From Moraxella sp035181385 (GTDB lineage: Bacteria; Pseudomonadota; Gammaproteobacteria; Pseudomonadales; Moraxellaceae): 64,000 bases of DNA. The notes below the pieces were generated by a model. It ran no database searches and was not told the origin of the DNA. It saw only the letters and a program-made list of their open reading frames with translations. A program made the position numbers and the translations under genes. Below, one piece after another: positions 45,000 to 54,227 of the stretch. Where the stretch lies: positions 1-64,000 of the forward strand of contig NZ_JAXCJK010000001.1 of NCBI RefSeq assembly GCF_035181385.1. The letters are read 5' to 3'. How positions within the stretch are numbered: position 1 is the stretch's first letter; every line of letters begins with the position of its first letter.

Positions 45000-46667
45000 A
45001 TGAGTTCAAAAGTTTTGCCATCGGCATTATTATTGTCTGTAACTGCTGCACTTTTTGGTTGTGGTGGTGAGCAAAAAACCCAAACTGCTGAAAATAAAGG
45101 CGATACCAGCAAGGTGGATGTGGCAGCGGGCGACCTTGCTGAGCAACAAGAGATTGTTATTAACAACGGTGCAGAACCTGAGACTTTAGATCCACATAAA
45201 GCATCTGGCGTACCTGAGTCAAATATCTTACGCCAAATGTTGGTTGGTTTAACCTCAACAGATGCTGAAGGCAAAACTGTTCCAGGTATGGCGACCGAAT
45301 GGTCAACCTCTGATAATAAAGTATGGACATTTAAACTGCGTGATGCCCAGTGGTCAAATGGCGACCCTGTAACTGCCAATGATTTTGTTTATAGTTTTCG
45401 CCGATTGGTTGACCCTAAGACAGCATCGCCTTATGCTACTTATTTGTCAGGTCTAAAAGTTGTGAATGCCCAAGACATTGTTGATGGCAAGGTTAAACCT
45501 GAGATGTTGGGTGTAAAAGCGATTGATGATAAGACGCTGGAAGTAACACTGTCTGAGCCTGTACCATATTTCCCAGACGCACTGTTCCATACTGCTGTAA
45601 AACCTGTGAACCAAAAAGCGGTTGAACAGCATGGTGATAAATGGACAAATGTTGGTAATTTTGTGGGCAATGGTCCATACAGTCTAAAAGAATGGCAAGT
45701 CAACGAACGCATTGTCCTTGAGCGTAACAAAAACTATTACGATGACGCCAATACCACCATCAACCAAGTAACTTTGCTTGCCATCTCATCGGATACCACA
45801 GATGTCCAACGCTACAAAGCTGGCGAGATTGATGTTACTGCTGATGCACTGCCACCGACACAATTTAAACAGCTACAAAGCGAGCTTGGTGACCAAGTTA
45901 AGATTCAGCCAAAGCTATGCACCTATTATTATGAATTTAACCATACCAAAGCACCATTTAATGATGTGCGTGTGCGTAAAGCATTGTCATTGACAATGGA
46001 TAGAGACACAGTAGTGGATAAGATTATGGGTCAAGGTCAAAAAGTGGCCTATCAGTTTACCCCAGAAGCTACGAACGGCATCAACAACTACACGCCAGAA
46101 TGGAAAGCTTGGGATAAAGCCAAACGCATTGAAGAGGCCAAAAAATTACTGAATGAGGCTGGCTATAATGAATCTAACCCGCTGAAATTTGAACTGCTGT
46201 ACAACACAAGTGAACAGCACAAAACTTTGGCAGTGGCAGCAGCAGCGTTTTGGAAAGATGCGCTTGGTTTTGTTGAGGTATCTTTGGCCAACCAAGAGTG
46301 GAAAACTTATTTAGAAACTCGCCGTAATCAGAAACATCAGATGTCTCGTGGCGGTTGGTGTGCAGATTACAACGAAGCATCAACATTCTTAAATACTTTT
46401 GTTTCTACAGATTCAAGTAACTATGGTAAATATAGCAGTCAAGCCTTTGATGGCATCATGGCAAAAACCTTAGGTGCTGATGTAACGCCAGAACAGCGTG
46501 CTGAACTGTACCGTCAGGCTGAGGAAGTGCTGGATAAAGAGGCGGCAACCATCTTTGTTTATCAATATGTATCTCCACGCCTAGTGAAGCCTTATATTGT
46601 AGGGTTCTCTGATAAAGACCCACAAAGCCAATGGCATGTCAAAGACTTAAAAGTCCTAAAACACTAA
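45000..46667 (+). CDS. oppA: Oligopeptide ABC transporter substrate-binding lipoprotein OppA
   Basis: The 555-residue protein has a signal peptide ending in the lipobox LFGC (lipidated C21), so it is anchored to a membrane facing the periplasm. The body is a family 5 solute-binding protein: AEPETLDPHKASGVPESNILRQ, WTFKLRDAQWSNGDPVTANDFVYSFRRLVDP, NGPYSLKEW and the C-terminal YVSPRLVKPYI. It likely captures peptides, as OppA does in related species. A terminator follows, and oppBC-DF lie 450 bases downstream. Confidence 0.94.
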   Translation: MSSKVLPSALLLSVTAALFGCGGEQKTQTAENKGDTSKVDVAAGDLAEQQEIVINNGAEPETLDPHKASGVPESNILRQMLVGLTSTDAEGKTVPGMATEWSTSDNKVWTFKLRDAQWSNGDPVTANDFVYSFRRLVDPKTASPYATYLSGLKVVNAQDIVDGKVKPEMLGVKAIDDKTLEVTLSEPVPYFPDALFHTAVKPVNQKAVEQHGDKWTNVGNFVGNGPYSLKEWQVNERIVLERNKNYYDDANTTINQVTLLAISSDTTDVQRYKAGEIDVTADALPPTQFKQLQSELGDQVKIQPKLCTYYYEFNHTKAPFNDVRVRKALSLTMDRDTVVDKIMGQGQKVAYQFTPEATNGINNYTPEWKAWDKAKRIEEAKKLLNEAGYNESNPLKFELLYNTSEQHKTLAVAAAAFWKDALGFVEVSLANQEWKTYLETRRNQKHQMSRGGWCADYNEASTFLNTFVSTDSSNYGKYSSQAFDGIMAKTLGADVTPEQRAELYRQAEEVLDKEAATIFVYQYVSPRLVKPYIVGFSDKDPQSQWHVKDLKVLKH

Positions 46668-46683
46668 TCAACTGATGTTTTTT

Positions 46684-46719
46684 ACCAATCATAGGCGTAA
46701 TGCCTGTGATTGGTTTTTT
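46684..46719 (+). terminator. Terminator after oppA
   Basis: A 13-bp stem (46684-46696 with 46702-46714, one wobble pair), a 5-base loop and T6. It may partly separate high oppA expression from the downstream permease genes. Confidence 0.85.
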
Positions 46720-46757
46720 GTGGTCAATAGGATTGATGTGGTGGTATGAAAGCGGTG

Positions 46758-46781
46758 CATGATGACATGATGACATGATGA
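46758..46781. repeat. Three tandem copies of the octamer CATGATGA
   Basis: The copies at 46758-46765, 46766-46773 and 46774-46781 are exact. The tract is intergenic, about 150 bases before a TATAAT and 340 bases before oppB. Confidence 0.85.
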
Positions 46782-47117
46782 AAAAGATTGCTTGTTGATA
46801 TCTATAAAGTTTTTTATGATGATGAATGAAATTGATTAAAAATATTTTGTTCATTTTTATTTTTAATAAAAAATGGTAAAGATTTATCATTATTTGGTGA
46901 ATTAATACACACAAATCACAGTCAATCATGTATAATTTCTCCGCAAACTAAACTTACAAAAATAAACATAAGCAACCATTTTTTTTGGTAGCTGATGTTT
47001 AACAATTAACAAATTGCTGTTGCAATGATGATGCAATTTGATACAAGGAGTGTGTCCAAAGATGCTTATTTGGACAGTAAGCATTTTAATAATGGATGTA
47101 CAAACACGAGGTTTTAT

Positions 47118-48041
47118 ATGTTTAAGCTGATTTTTAAGCGTACGCTCGAAGCGATTCCGACGATGCTTTTTCTCATCACCATTTCATTTTTTATGATGCG
47201 ATTGGCACCGGGAAGTCCTTTTACAAGTGAGCGTAATCTCCCCCCTGCAGTGATGGCAAATATTGAAGCCAAATATCACCTAAACGACCCAATGTGGTTG
47301 CAATTTTTAAATTATCTAAAACAGCTGTTTTTGCATTTTGATTTTGGCCCTTCTTTTAAATATAAAGATTATACAATTAATGAGCTACTTTCGCAGTCTT
47401 TACCTGTGTCGGTGGAGATTGGTGTTTGGGCATTTATCATTGCACTGCTTTTGGGTATTACGCTGGGCGTGATTGCTGCCTTAAAGCAAAATAGTTTTTT
47501 TGATTATTCATTGATGACAGTGGCGATGACGGGTGTGGTCATGCCAAGTTTTGTTAAAGCACCACTACTTGTACTACTTTTTGCTGTTACTTTGCAATGG
47601 CTACCTGCTGGTGGTTGGAATGACGGTGCGTTAAGAAACATGATTTTGCCTGTTGGGACACTTGCGATTGCATACACTTCAAGCATTGCTCGTGTCATGC
47701 GTGGTTCGATGATTGAGGTGCTAAATAGTCCTTTTATACGCACAGCACACGCTAAGGGTTTGCCAATGTCGCATATTGTATTAAAGCATGCTTTGCGTCC
47801 TGCGATGTTGCCTGTCATTTCTTTTTTGGGTCCTGCATTTGTGGGTATCATTACAGGATCAATTGTGATTGAAACAATTTTTGGTTTGCCAGGTATTGGA
47901 CAGTTGTTTGTCAATGGGGCATTGAACCGTGATTATAGTTTGGTGCTGAGTTTGACAATTTTGGTGGGTGTATTGACGATTGCCTTTAATGCGATTGTAG
48001 ATATTTTGTACACTGTGATTGACCCAAAAATTAAATATTGA
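47118..48041 (+). CDS. oppB: Oligopeptide ABC transporter permease OppB
   Basis: This 307-residue inner-membrane permease has six predicted helices and the family start MFKLIFKRTLEAIPTMLFLI. It includes the EAA-like loop (RTAHAKGLPMSHIVLKHALRPAMLP, about 210-234) that contacts the ATPases. I chose the ATG at 47118 because GAGG lies at proper distance and matches the family; the longer frame from 47025 is not conserved. oppC follows after 12 bases. Confidence 0.95.
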   Translation: MFKLIFKRTLEAIPTMLFLITISFFMMRLAPGSPFTSERNLPPAVMANIEAKYHLNDPMWLQFLNYLKQLFLHFDFGPSFKYKDYTINELLSQSLPVSVEIGVWAFIIALLLGITLGVIAALKQNSFFDYSLMTVAMTGVVMPSFVKAPLLVLLFAVTLQWLPAGGWNDGALRNMILPVGTLAIAYTSSIARVMRGSMIEVLNSPFIRTAHAKGLPMSHIVLKHALRPAMLPVISFLGPAFVGIITGSIVIETIFGLPGIGQLFVNGALNRDYSLVLSLTILVGVLTIAFNAIVDILYTVIDPKIKY

Positions 48042-48053
48042 TAAGGATGTGAT

Positions 48054-48950
48054 ATGTCGATACATACAAACACAGTGCAAGAGTCGTTATCAGCTACTGT
48101 TAAAGGTCGTAGTCTTTGGCAAGATGCATGGCGTAGATTTCGACGCAATAAAGCAGCGATTGCCAGTATTATCATTTTGGTCATGGTTACCGCTTTTGTG
48201 ATCATCACGCCGATGGTATCTCAATTTGGCTATGCTGATACCGACTGGGCTAATATGGGTGTTGCACCATCAGCTGAACATGGTCATTATTTTGGCACAG
48301 ATACACTTGGCCGAGATTTGCTCGTGCGTGTTGCTATTGGTGGGCGTATTTCTTTGATGGTGGGCATTGCAGGGGCGTTTGTAGCGGTGTTGATTGGCAC
48401 GGTGTATGGGGCGATATCAGGCTATGCAGGCGGTAAGATTGATATGCTGATGATGCGTTTTTTAGAAGTGCTGAGTGCCTTTCCGTTCATGTTCTTTGTC
48501 ATTTTGCTGGTAACTTTGTTTGGTCGTAATATATTCTTGATTTTTGTGGCGATTGGTTTGGTTTCTTGGCTAGATGTGGCGCGTATGGTTCGTGGACAGA
48601 CTTTAAGTCTAAAAAATAAAGAGTTCATCACTGCTGCACATGTTACAGGTGTATCAAACTGGAAAATCATCACACGCCACATTGTGCCAAATGTCTTGGG
48701 TGTGGTTGTGGTCTATGCATCGTTGGTTGTGCCAGGCATGATTTTGTTTGAATCATTTCTAAGTTTCTTGGGGCTTGGTGTGCAAGAGCCTATGACCAGC
48801 TGGGGTGCATTGCTACAAGAAGGTGCTCAAACCATGCAGGTTGCACCGTGGCAATTGATTGTACCGTCGGTATTTTTGGTGGTTACATTGTTTTGTTTTA
48901 ACTTCATCGGTGATGGTCTGCGTGATGCACTTGACCCAAAAGACAAATAG
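48054..48950 (+). CDS. oppC: Oligopeptide ABC transporter permease OppC
   Basis: The 298 residues have a cytosolic N-terminus (SLWQDAWRRFRRNKAAIASI), then six helices, the HYFGTDTLGRDLLVRVAIGGRISL motif and the EAA loop (FITAAHVTGVSNWKIITRHIVPN). It pairs with OppB to form the channel. AAGGATGTGAT precedes the start. The oppDF gene starts within ten bases of the stop. Confidence 0.95.
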   Translation: MSIHTNTVQESLSATVKGRSLWQDAWRRFRRNKAAIASIIILVMVTAFVIITPMVSQFGYADTDWANMGVAPSAEHGHYFGTDTLGRDLLVRVAIGGRISLMVGIAGAFVAVLIGTVYGAISGYAGGKIDMLMMRFLEVLSAFPFMFFVILLVTLFGRNIFLIFVAIGLVSWLDVARMVRGQTLSLKNKEFITAAHVTGVSNWKIITRHIVPNVLGVVVVYASLVVPGMILFESFLSFLGLGVQEPMTSWGALLQEGAQTMQVAPWQLIVPSVFLVVTLFCFNFIGDGLRDALDPKDK

Positions 48951-48956
48951 GATGTG

Positions 48957-50558
48957 ATGATGAAACTATTAGAAGTAAAAAATCTTGATGTCTATTTAAA
49001 GACAGATGAAGAGCTGATTCATGCGGTAAAATCATCATCGTTTGAGCTGGAATCTGGTCGTACACTAGCAATTGTCGGTGAGTCGGGCTCTGGTAAATCC
49101 GTTACTTCCATGGCAATCATGCAACTTTTGCCAAAAAATATTGTTACCTATGGAGAGGCTTCATCTGTATTGTTTGAAGGTGAGGAGGTTTTGGAGAAAT
49201 CTGAATCCCAGATGCGTAAGATTCGTGGTAAGCGTATCGGTGTGATTTTCCAAGAGCCCATGACATCGCTCAACCCTTATATGAAAATCGGTCAGCAGGT
49301 TGCCGAAGCAGTCTCAATTCACAACCCAAACATCAGCGGTGCAAAAGCCACTCAGCTGGCATTAAAAACTCTGCAAAAGGTTAAAATTCCTAACGCTGAT
49401 AAGAAAATGGATTGCTATCCGCATGAGTTTTCTGGTGGTCAATTACAGCGAATCATGATTGCCATGGCGATCATCAATGAGCCGGATTTATTGATTGCTG
49501 ACGAACCTACCACTGCATTGGATGTTACTACGCAAGCAGAAATCTTGGATTTGATGCGTGAATTGCAACAAGACATGGGCATGGCGATTATTTTGATTTC
49601 ACATGATTTGCGTCTTGTTAAAAAATATAGCGATGATGTGTGTGTCATGCAACATGGGGTGATTATTGAGCGTGGAACAACCCAAAGCGTATTTAACAAT
49701 CCAAAACACCCTTATACCATTGAATTGCTTACCCCAATCCCAGAGAGGCACAAGCCTGCCATCGGTGATGATGTACCTAGAATCATCACTGCTGATGATG
49801 TCAAGGTGGATTATGTGATTAAGCGTAATTTTTTGGGTAAGCCAACGCAGGTTTTTAATGCGGTTAAAGGTATTTCGCTTGACTTAAAAGTTGGTGAGAC
49901 GCTAGGCATTGTGGGTGAGTCTGGTTCTGGCAAATCCACCTTGGGGCGTGCCATCATGCAGATCGTTGAATCAAGTGGTGATATTTGTTTTCATGGTAAA
50001 AACATTCGCACCTTTTTAGATGCTGAGCAAAAATCACTCAAAAAAGACATGCAAATGGTATTTCAAGATCCGTTTAACTCGCTATCACCCCGCTTGACGG
50101 TGGGTGAGATTGTCGCAGAAGGTCTGACGGTGCATTACCCACAAATGAGTGCTGATGAGCGTCGTGAGAAAGTTGCTAGGGTGCTTACCGAGGTTAATTT
50201 GTCGCCTGCGATGATTAACCGTTATCCGCATGAATTCTCTGGTGGTCAGCGTCAGCGTATCGCAATTGCGCGTGCAATCATTCTTGAGCCAAAATTTGTC
50301 CTATTAGATGAGCCAACATCAGCACTTGACCGCTCAACGCAAATTAAAGTGGTTGAGCTATTAAATGACTTACAGCATAAGTATGGTCTAAGCTATATCT
50401 TTATCAGTCATGATTTGTCGGTGGTGCGTGCTTTATCTGACCGTGTGATTGTCATGAGTGAAGGGCGTGTGGTGGAAATGGGGACATCTCAGCAGATTTT
50501 TGAAAATCCACAAGAAGAATATACTAAGATTTTGGTACAAGCATCAAACTTGTCATGA
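48957..50558 (+). CDS. oppDF: Fused oligopeptide ABC transporter ATPase (OppD-OppF in one chain)
   Basis: The 533-residue protein contains two complete ABC ATPase domains. The first has GESGSGKSVT (about 40-49), FSGGQLQR and LIADEPTTALD. The second has GESGSGKST (about 321-329), FSGGQRQR and LLDEPTSALD. The OppD-type oligopeptide-binding C-terminal region (NPKHPYTIELLTPIPE) lies between them. Fusion removes the need for a separate oppF. Starts at 48954 (GTG), 48957 and 48960 are adjacent and cannot be separated; I used the first ATG. A terminator follows. Confidence 0.94.
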   Translation: MMKLLEVKNLDVYLKTDEELIHAVKSSSFELESGRTLAIVGESGSGKSVTSMAIMQLLPKNIVTYGEASSVLFEGEEVLEKSESQMRKIRGKRIGVIFQEPMTSLNPYMKIGQQVAEAVSIHNPNISGAKATQLALKTLQKVKIPNADKKMDCYPHEFSGGQLQRIMIAMAIINEPDLLIADEPTTALDVTTQAEILDLMRELQQDMGMAIILISHDLRLVKKYSDDVCVMQHGVIIERGTTQSVFNNPKHPYTIELLTPIPERHKPAIGDDVPRIITADDVKVDYVIKRNFLGKPTQVFNAVKGISLDLKVGETLGIVGESGSGKSTLGRAIMQIVESSGDICFHGKNIRTFLDAEQKSLKKDMQMVFQDPFNSLSPRLTVGEIVAEGLTVHYPQMSADERREKVARVLTEVNLSPAMINRYPHEFSGGQRQRIAIARAIILEPKFVLLDEPTSALDRSTQIKVVELLNDLQHKYGLSYIFISHDLSVVRALSDRVIVMSEGRVVEMGTSQQIFENPQEEYTKILVQASNLS

Positions 50559-50588
50559 TTTGATCAACCAACTTTAAGTCTGATAAAC

Positions 50589-50622
50589 AAAAAAACAGAT
50601 TGCTGGTGCGATCTGTTTTTTT
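50589..50622 (+). terminator. Terminator of the opp cluster
   Basis: A 15-bp stem AAAAAAACAGATTGC with GCGATCTGTTTTTTT (one wobble pair) around loop TGGT. Confidence 0.92.
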
Positions 50623-50849
50623 ATTCATAAATTTATAAGGCAAAGGTAAATAAAAATCATCGACCGCTTACTAATTGACTTGGTGTGATAAGTTGGTTTT
50701 TTGGTATCGTGAACCAGACTGCGGTGAAAATACACTCGCTTATTTTGATGATTTGCCAAATGATTAAAAGGCAAAACAAGTATTTTGTTGCAATAAGACT
50801 TTCTGGACAAATTTTAATGCAACCAAAAGCATGAAAAATTTACTTTTTT

Positions 50850-51746
50850 TTAATGATGTTTGTTTTTGTTAAGGTGGGTTAGTTGCTGCTGCCCAACCCA
50901 GTGCCGACTAAACTGATGGGCAATGCGACCTGAGCGACCACCACGGTTGCCAGCCCATGTTAGGGCTGCTTGGCGTGTGTCATCGTTCATGGTTAGACCT
51001 TGTTTTTCAAGGTAATTTTTTACAATGTTTAAGTAGGTTGTTTGATTCATGGGGTGAAATGACAACCAAAGGCCAAAACGGTCAGAAAGTGATACGGTTT
51101 CATCAATGGTTTCGTATGGGTTTATCTCGTCTGTTTGACCGTTGTAGATATTGACATTGTCTTTCATTGTTTGTGGTAATAGATGGCGTCGGTTGCTGGT
51201 GGCATAGACAAGCAAATGCTCTTGTTCGCTGTCCAGTGCGCCATCTAGTATGCTTTTTAGGGTGCGGTAATTTTCATCTTGGGTGTTAAATGCCAAGTCA
51301 TCGCAATATACGATGTAGCGATTAGGGTTGTTGTGGTGATGCGATTTTTTGATGGCTTGGCGAATTTTATCCAAATGCAATAAATCATCACGAGATACTT
51401 CAATGATCCGCAATCCATCTTGATGATAATTTTTGAGTAAAGCACGCATGAGAGATGATTTGCCAGAACCTCGTGTTCCTGTCATTAGCACATGATTGGC
51501 GGGCAGTCCTGCTAAAAATTGAAGTGTATTATCAATGAGTTTGTGTTTTTGGTCATCAATGCCAATCAAATCTTCTAAATCCACACCAAACATCACATCA
51601 AGTGGTGCAAGATGACCACGCTCACCACCCACCCAGCGATAAGCCAGTACATCAGGATTGATGCTGATGGGTTTGTGAGTATGTTCATCAAAAAACCGCA
51701 TCGCAAGCTGTATCAGTTCGTCAGGTAAAATAGGTGTTGTATCCAT
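50850..51746 (-). CDS. DUF815 AAA-type ATPase
   Basis: The 298 residues match the DUF815 family of predicted ATPases, with LDVMFGVDLEDLIGIDDQK, the Walker A MTGTRGSGKSSLMRALL, DGLRIIEVSRDDL, YCDDLAFN and ATSNRRHLLP. The fold is AAA-like with a non-standard Walker B. The frame extends 21 codons upstream without conserved sequence; the ATG at 51744-51746 was chosen. Function is not established for the family. Confidence 0.82.
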   Translation of the reverse strand: MDTTPILPDELIQLAMRFFDEHTHKPISINPDVLAYRWVGGERGHLAPLDVMFGVDLEDLIGIDDQKHKLIDNTLQFLAGLPANHVLMTGTRGSGKSSLMRALLKNYHQDGLRIIEVSRDDLLHLDKIRQAIKKSHHHNNPNRYIVYCDDLAFNTQDENYRTLKSILDGALDSEQEHLLVYATSNRRHLLPQTMKDNVNIYNGQTDEINPYETIDETVSLSDRFGLWLSFHPMNQTTYLNIVKNYLEKQGLTMNDDTRQAALTWAGNRGGRSGRIAHQFSRHWVGQQQLTHLNKNKHH

Positions 51747-51895
51747 AAGAAATTGATAAAAGATGATTGGTGATTGGCATAAGTTATCATAATTTTGATG
51801 GTTTGCCAATCACTGTTGTTTTTATGATGATTTTTTTTTGGGATTGATGGCTTGTTAGAGTAATTGGATCACTCAAATGCTTATTGGTCAATGAA

Positions 51896-52792
51896 TCAAA
51901 GCTCGCGGATGGCAAAAGTATCACATTGTTTGATATCGCCTGATTCCAATCCACGATAAAACCAGCGTTGGCGTTGTTTGCTTGTGCCATGTGTGAAGCT
52001 GTCTGGAACAACATGGCCATGCGATTTGTGTTGTAGGTAGTCATCACCAATTTTTTCAGCAGCGTCAAGTGCTTCTTCAATGTCGTCTTTTTGTAAAAAT
52101 TGCGTGCGTTCGTGGTTGTGCCTTGCCCATAAGCCTGCAAAGCAATCGGCCTGTAACTCCATGCGTACAGATAAATTATTGGCAGTAGATTCGCTTGCTT
52201 GTGCCTGTGCTTGGCGAACTTGACCAGAGATACCAAGTAAAGTTTGCACATGATGGCCAACCTCATGGGCAATCACATAGGCTTGAGCAAAGTCGGCAGC
52301 TTGGTCTTGATGACTAAGCTCTGTTTGATTGCGTTCGCTTGTGATGCCCATTTGTGTACGCATTGCCTTAAAAAATGAAGTATCAAGATAAATTTTTTGA
52401 TCAGCTGGACAATAAAATGGACCGCTTGCTGAGGTTGCTGAACCACAGGCCGATTGAACCATATCGCTAAACATCACCAGTTTTGGTGCTTGGTAGGTAT
52501 TGCCTAATTGCTGAAAAATGCTTGTCCATACATCTTCAGTATCTGCCAAAACAGTGGCCACAAACTCACGAGATTCCGCCTGCTCAGCAGTCTCATTGCC
52601 AATATTGTGGTCGGCTTGGCTGTTTTGGGTGATGGTCTGAGTGATGCCAAGTGTGGTCTCAGGGCTGATGCCAAATACTTTCCATACGATGAGTGCTAAA
52701 ATCAAGCCAAAAATACTGATGCCACCCATCTTGCCACGACCGCCACGACGGTCTTCAATGTTAGAGCTTTGTCTGCGACCTTTCCACTGCAT
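51896..52792 (-). CDS. Neutral zinc metallopeptidase (YpfJ family)
   Basis: The 298 residues open with MQWKGRRQSSNIEDRRG, typical of YpfJ/KPN_02809 proteins. A membrane helix (about 29-45) places the rest outside the cytoplasm. The zinc motif is AHEVGHH (about residues 170-176), with the third ligand further on in QADCFAGLW. Conserved ACGSATSASGPFYCPADQKIYLD matches the family. Function is unknown, and the family is widespread in Gram-negative bacteria. Confidence 0.9.
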   Translation of the reverse strand: MQWKGRRQSSNIEDRRGGRGKMGGISIFGLILALIVWKVFGISPETTLGITQTITQNSQADHNIGNETAEQAESREFVATVLADTEDVWTSIFQQLGNTYQAPKLVMFSDMVQSACGSATSASGPFYCPADQKIYLDTSFFKAMRTQMGITSERNQTELSHQDQAADFAQAYVIAHEVGHHVQTLLGISGQVRQAQAQASESTANNLSVRMELQADCFAGLWARHNHERTQFLQKDDIEEALDAAEKIGDDYLQHKSHGHVVPDSFTHGTSKQRQRWFYRGLESGDIKQCDTFAIREL

Positions 52793-52967
52793 GAGTGCCT
52801 ACCTTTCATTGGATAAATTTGTTTATTAATCTGTTGATGATAATTATAAAGGTTTTTTGGTAAAATTGTGAAAAACTTTGGCAAATTTATTTGGGCAAAT
52901 GTTGGGAAAAGTTAATGGCTGTGTTATGATGCTGTTGGTTTGGTATGAAATAAAATGAGAGATGAAT

Positions 52968-53651
52968 ATGAGTGAATTATTACCTTTTGTGGCTGTTGAA
53001 CACAACCCTGCCAATCAGCCTATTAAGCATGTCGTTATTTGGTTGCACGGTTTGGGGGCAAGTGGTCATGATTTTGAGCCTATTGTGCCTGAATTGGGCT
53101 TGGGAGAGTTGGCGGTGCGGTTCATATTTCCGCACGCACCGCAGATTCCTGTTACGGTGAATGGGGGCTATGTCATGCCTGCTTGGTATGATATTATTGA
53201 GATGACGCTGGATAGAAAAGTAGATACTGCTCAGATTGAAGCATCTGCCAGAGCCATTGATAAGCTGGTTGAGCAGGAAATCGCAAATGGCATTCTTACC
53301 AAAAATATCATCATTGCAGGTTTTTCGCAAGGTGGTGCGATAGCATATCATCATGCTTTTACCACGCCTTATCAGCTGGGCGGACTGCTGGCGTTATCAA
53401 CTTATTTTGCCACTAAGAATGAGATTAAAGATGTAGGGGTAAATGATGGTATTTTGGTGAAAATTGATCATGGTGATTATGATGACATTGTCCCAAAAAT
53501 TTTAGGTGAGCAAGCCAAATCGTCATTAGAAAAATTGGGATTAAACCCAGTATTTAGCACCTACCCGATGGCACATCAAGTGTGTTTACAGCAGATTAAG
53601 GACATTGGTCGTTGGGTAAAATCGGTATATGCACAAGGTCAAGATATATAG
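52968..53651 (+). CDS. Alpha/beta hydrolase, carboxylesterase/phospholipase family
   Basis: The 227 residues match the EstB-like phospholipase/carboxylesterase family. WLHGLGASGHDF forms the oxyanion region, GFSQGGA holds the nucleophile Ser, and Asp (GDYDDIVP) and His (PMAHQV) complete the triad. There is no signal peptide, so it acts in the cytoplasm on small esters; the natural substrate is unknown. An ATG at 52962 is also open, but GAGAG is better spaced for 52968. It is divergent from the metallopeptidase gene. Confidence 0.9.
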   Translation: MSELLPFVAVEHNPANQPIKHVVIWLHGLGASGHDFEPIVPELGLGELAVRFIFPHAPQIPVTVNGGYVMPAWYDIIEMTLDRKVDTAQIEASARAIDKLVEQEIANGILTKNIIIAGFSQGGAIAYHHAFTTPYQLGGLLALSTYFATKNEIKDVGVNDGILVKIDHGDYDDIVPKILGEQAKSSLEKLGLNPVFSTYPMAHQVCLQQIKDIGRWVKSVYAQGQDI

Positions 53652-53739
53652 GCTATGATAAGCCATGAATGAATAAGTGGATAATGATGAATGAGATGAT
53701 TTTTCATCATTGCACAAAATATTGCACCAAAAATAAATA

Positions 53740-53763
53740 AAACCCAACCAGAAGGTTGGGTTT
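53740..53763 (-). terminator. Terminator after infA
   Basis: A perfect 10-bp stem AAACCCAACC/GGTTGGGTTT with a 4-base loop. On the minus strand it is followed by TATTTATTTTTGG. Confidence 0.85.
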
Positions 53764-53775
53764 AGCTTTGATTAA

Positions 53776-53997
53776 TTATTTGCCACGATAAGTAATGCGA
53801 CCTTTTGATAAATCATAAGGGGTCATTTCAACCTTGACTTTATCACCAGTCAAAATGCGAATATAGTGCTTACGCATTTTGCCAGAGATGTGAGCGATGA
53901 TTTCGTGTCCGTTATCTAGTCGGACTTTAAAAAGGGTGTTCGGCAAGGTATCAATTACTTCGCCTTCAAATTCAATGATGTCGTCTTTTTTGGCCAT
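53776..53997 (-). CDS. infA: Translation initiation factor IF-1
   Basis: IF-1 occupies the A site of the 30S subunit during initiation. The 73 residues form a single S1-like OB domain; MRKHYIRILTGDKVKVEMTPYDLSKGRI is almost the E. coli sequence. Size is standard (72 residues in E. coli). It is a monocistronic gene with a terminator. Confidence 0.97.
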   Translation of the reverse strand: MAKKDDIIEFEGEVIDTLPNTLFKVRLDNGHEIIAHISGKMRKHYIRILTGDKVKVEMTPYDLSKGRITYRGK

Positions 53998-54227
53998 AAG
54001 TCAAATTAAGTTAAAAATGAAAGTGGTATTATAGCTGATATTTTCCTTAAAAGCTAGGTTTTTGGTTGAGTCTTGGATTTATGTCGGCAAAAGCTGGTAG
54101 GCGACAGCAGTTGCAAAGAGTTTTTGCGGTTAAAATTTGGTGCTCATTCATTAAATGGCACGGTATTGCCCTTTTGTTGTCTTTATTGGGTTTTATGGTC
54201 AAAACCCAATCTGATAAGTTGACCATT

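Larger units (their letters stand above)
46668..47117. other. 450-bp region between oppA and oppB
   Basis: No gene is seen. It contains the oppA terminator (46684-46719), three perfect tandem copies of an octamer (46758-46781), AT-rich DNA, and a TATAAT at 46931-46936 that may drive oppBC-DF. A weak frame from 47025 extends oppB by 31 codons but lacks family support. Confidence 0.5.

Noticed and set aside
47025..47117. 31-codon N-terminal extension of oppB
   Set aside because: The residues are not conserved in the family, and GAGG precedes the ATG at 47118.
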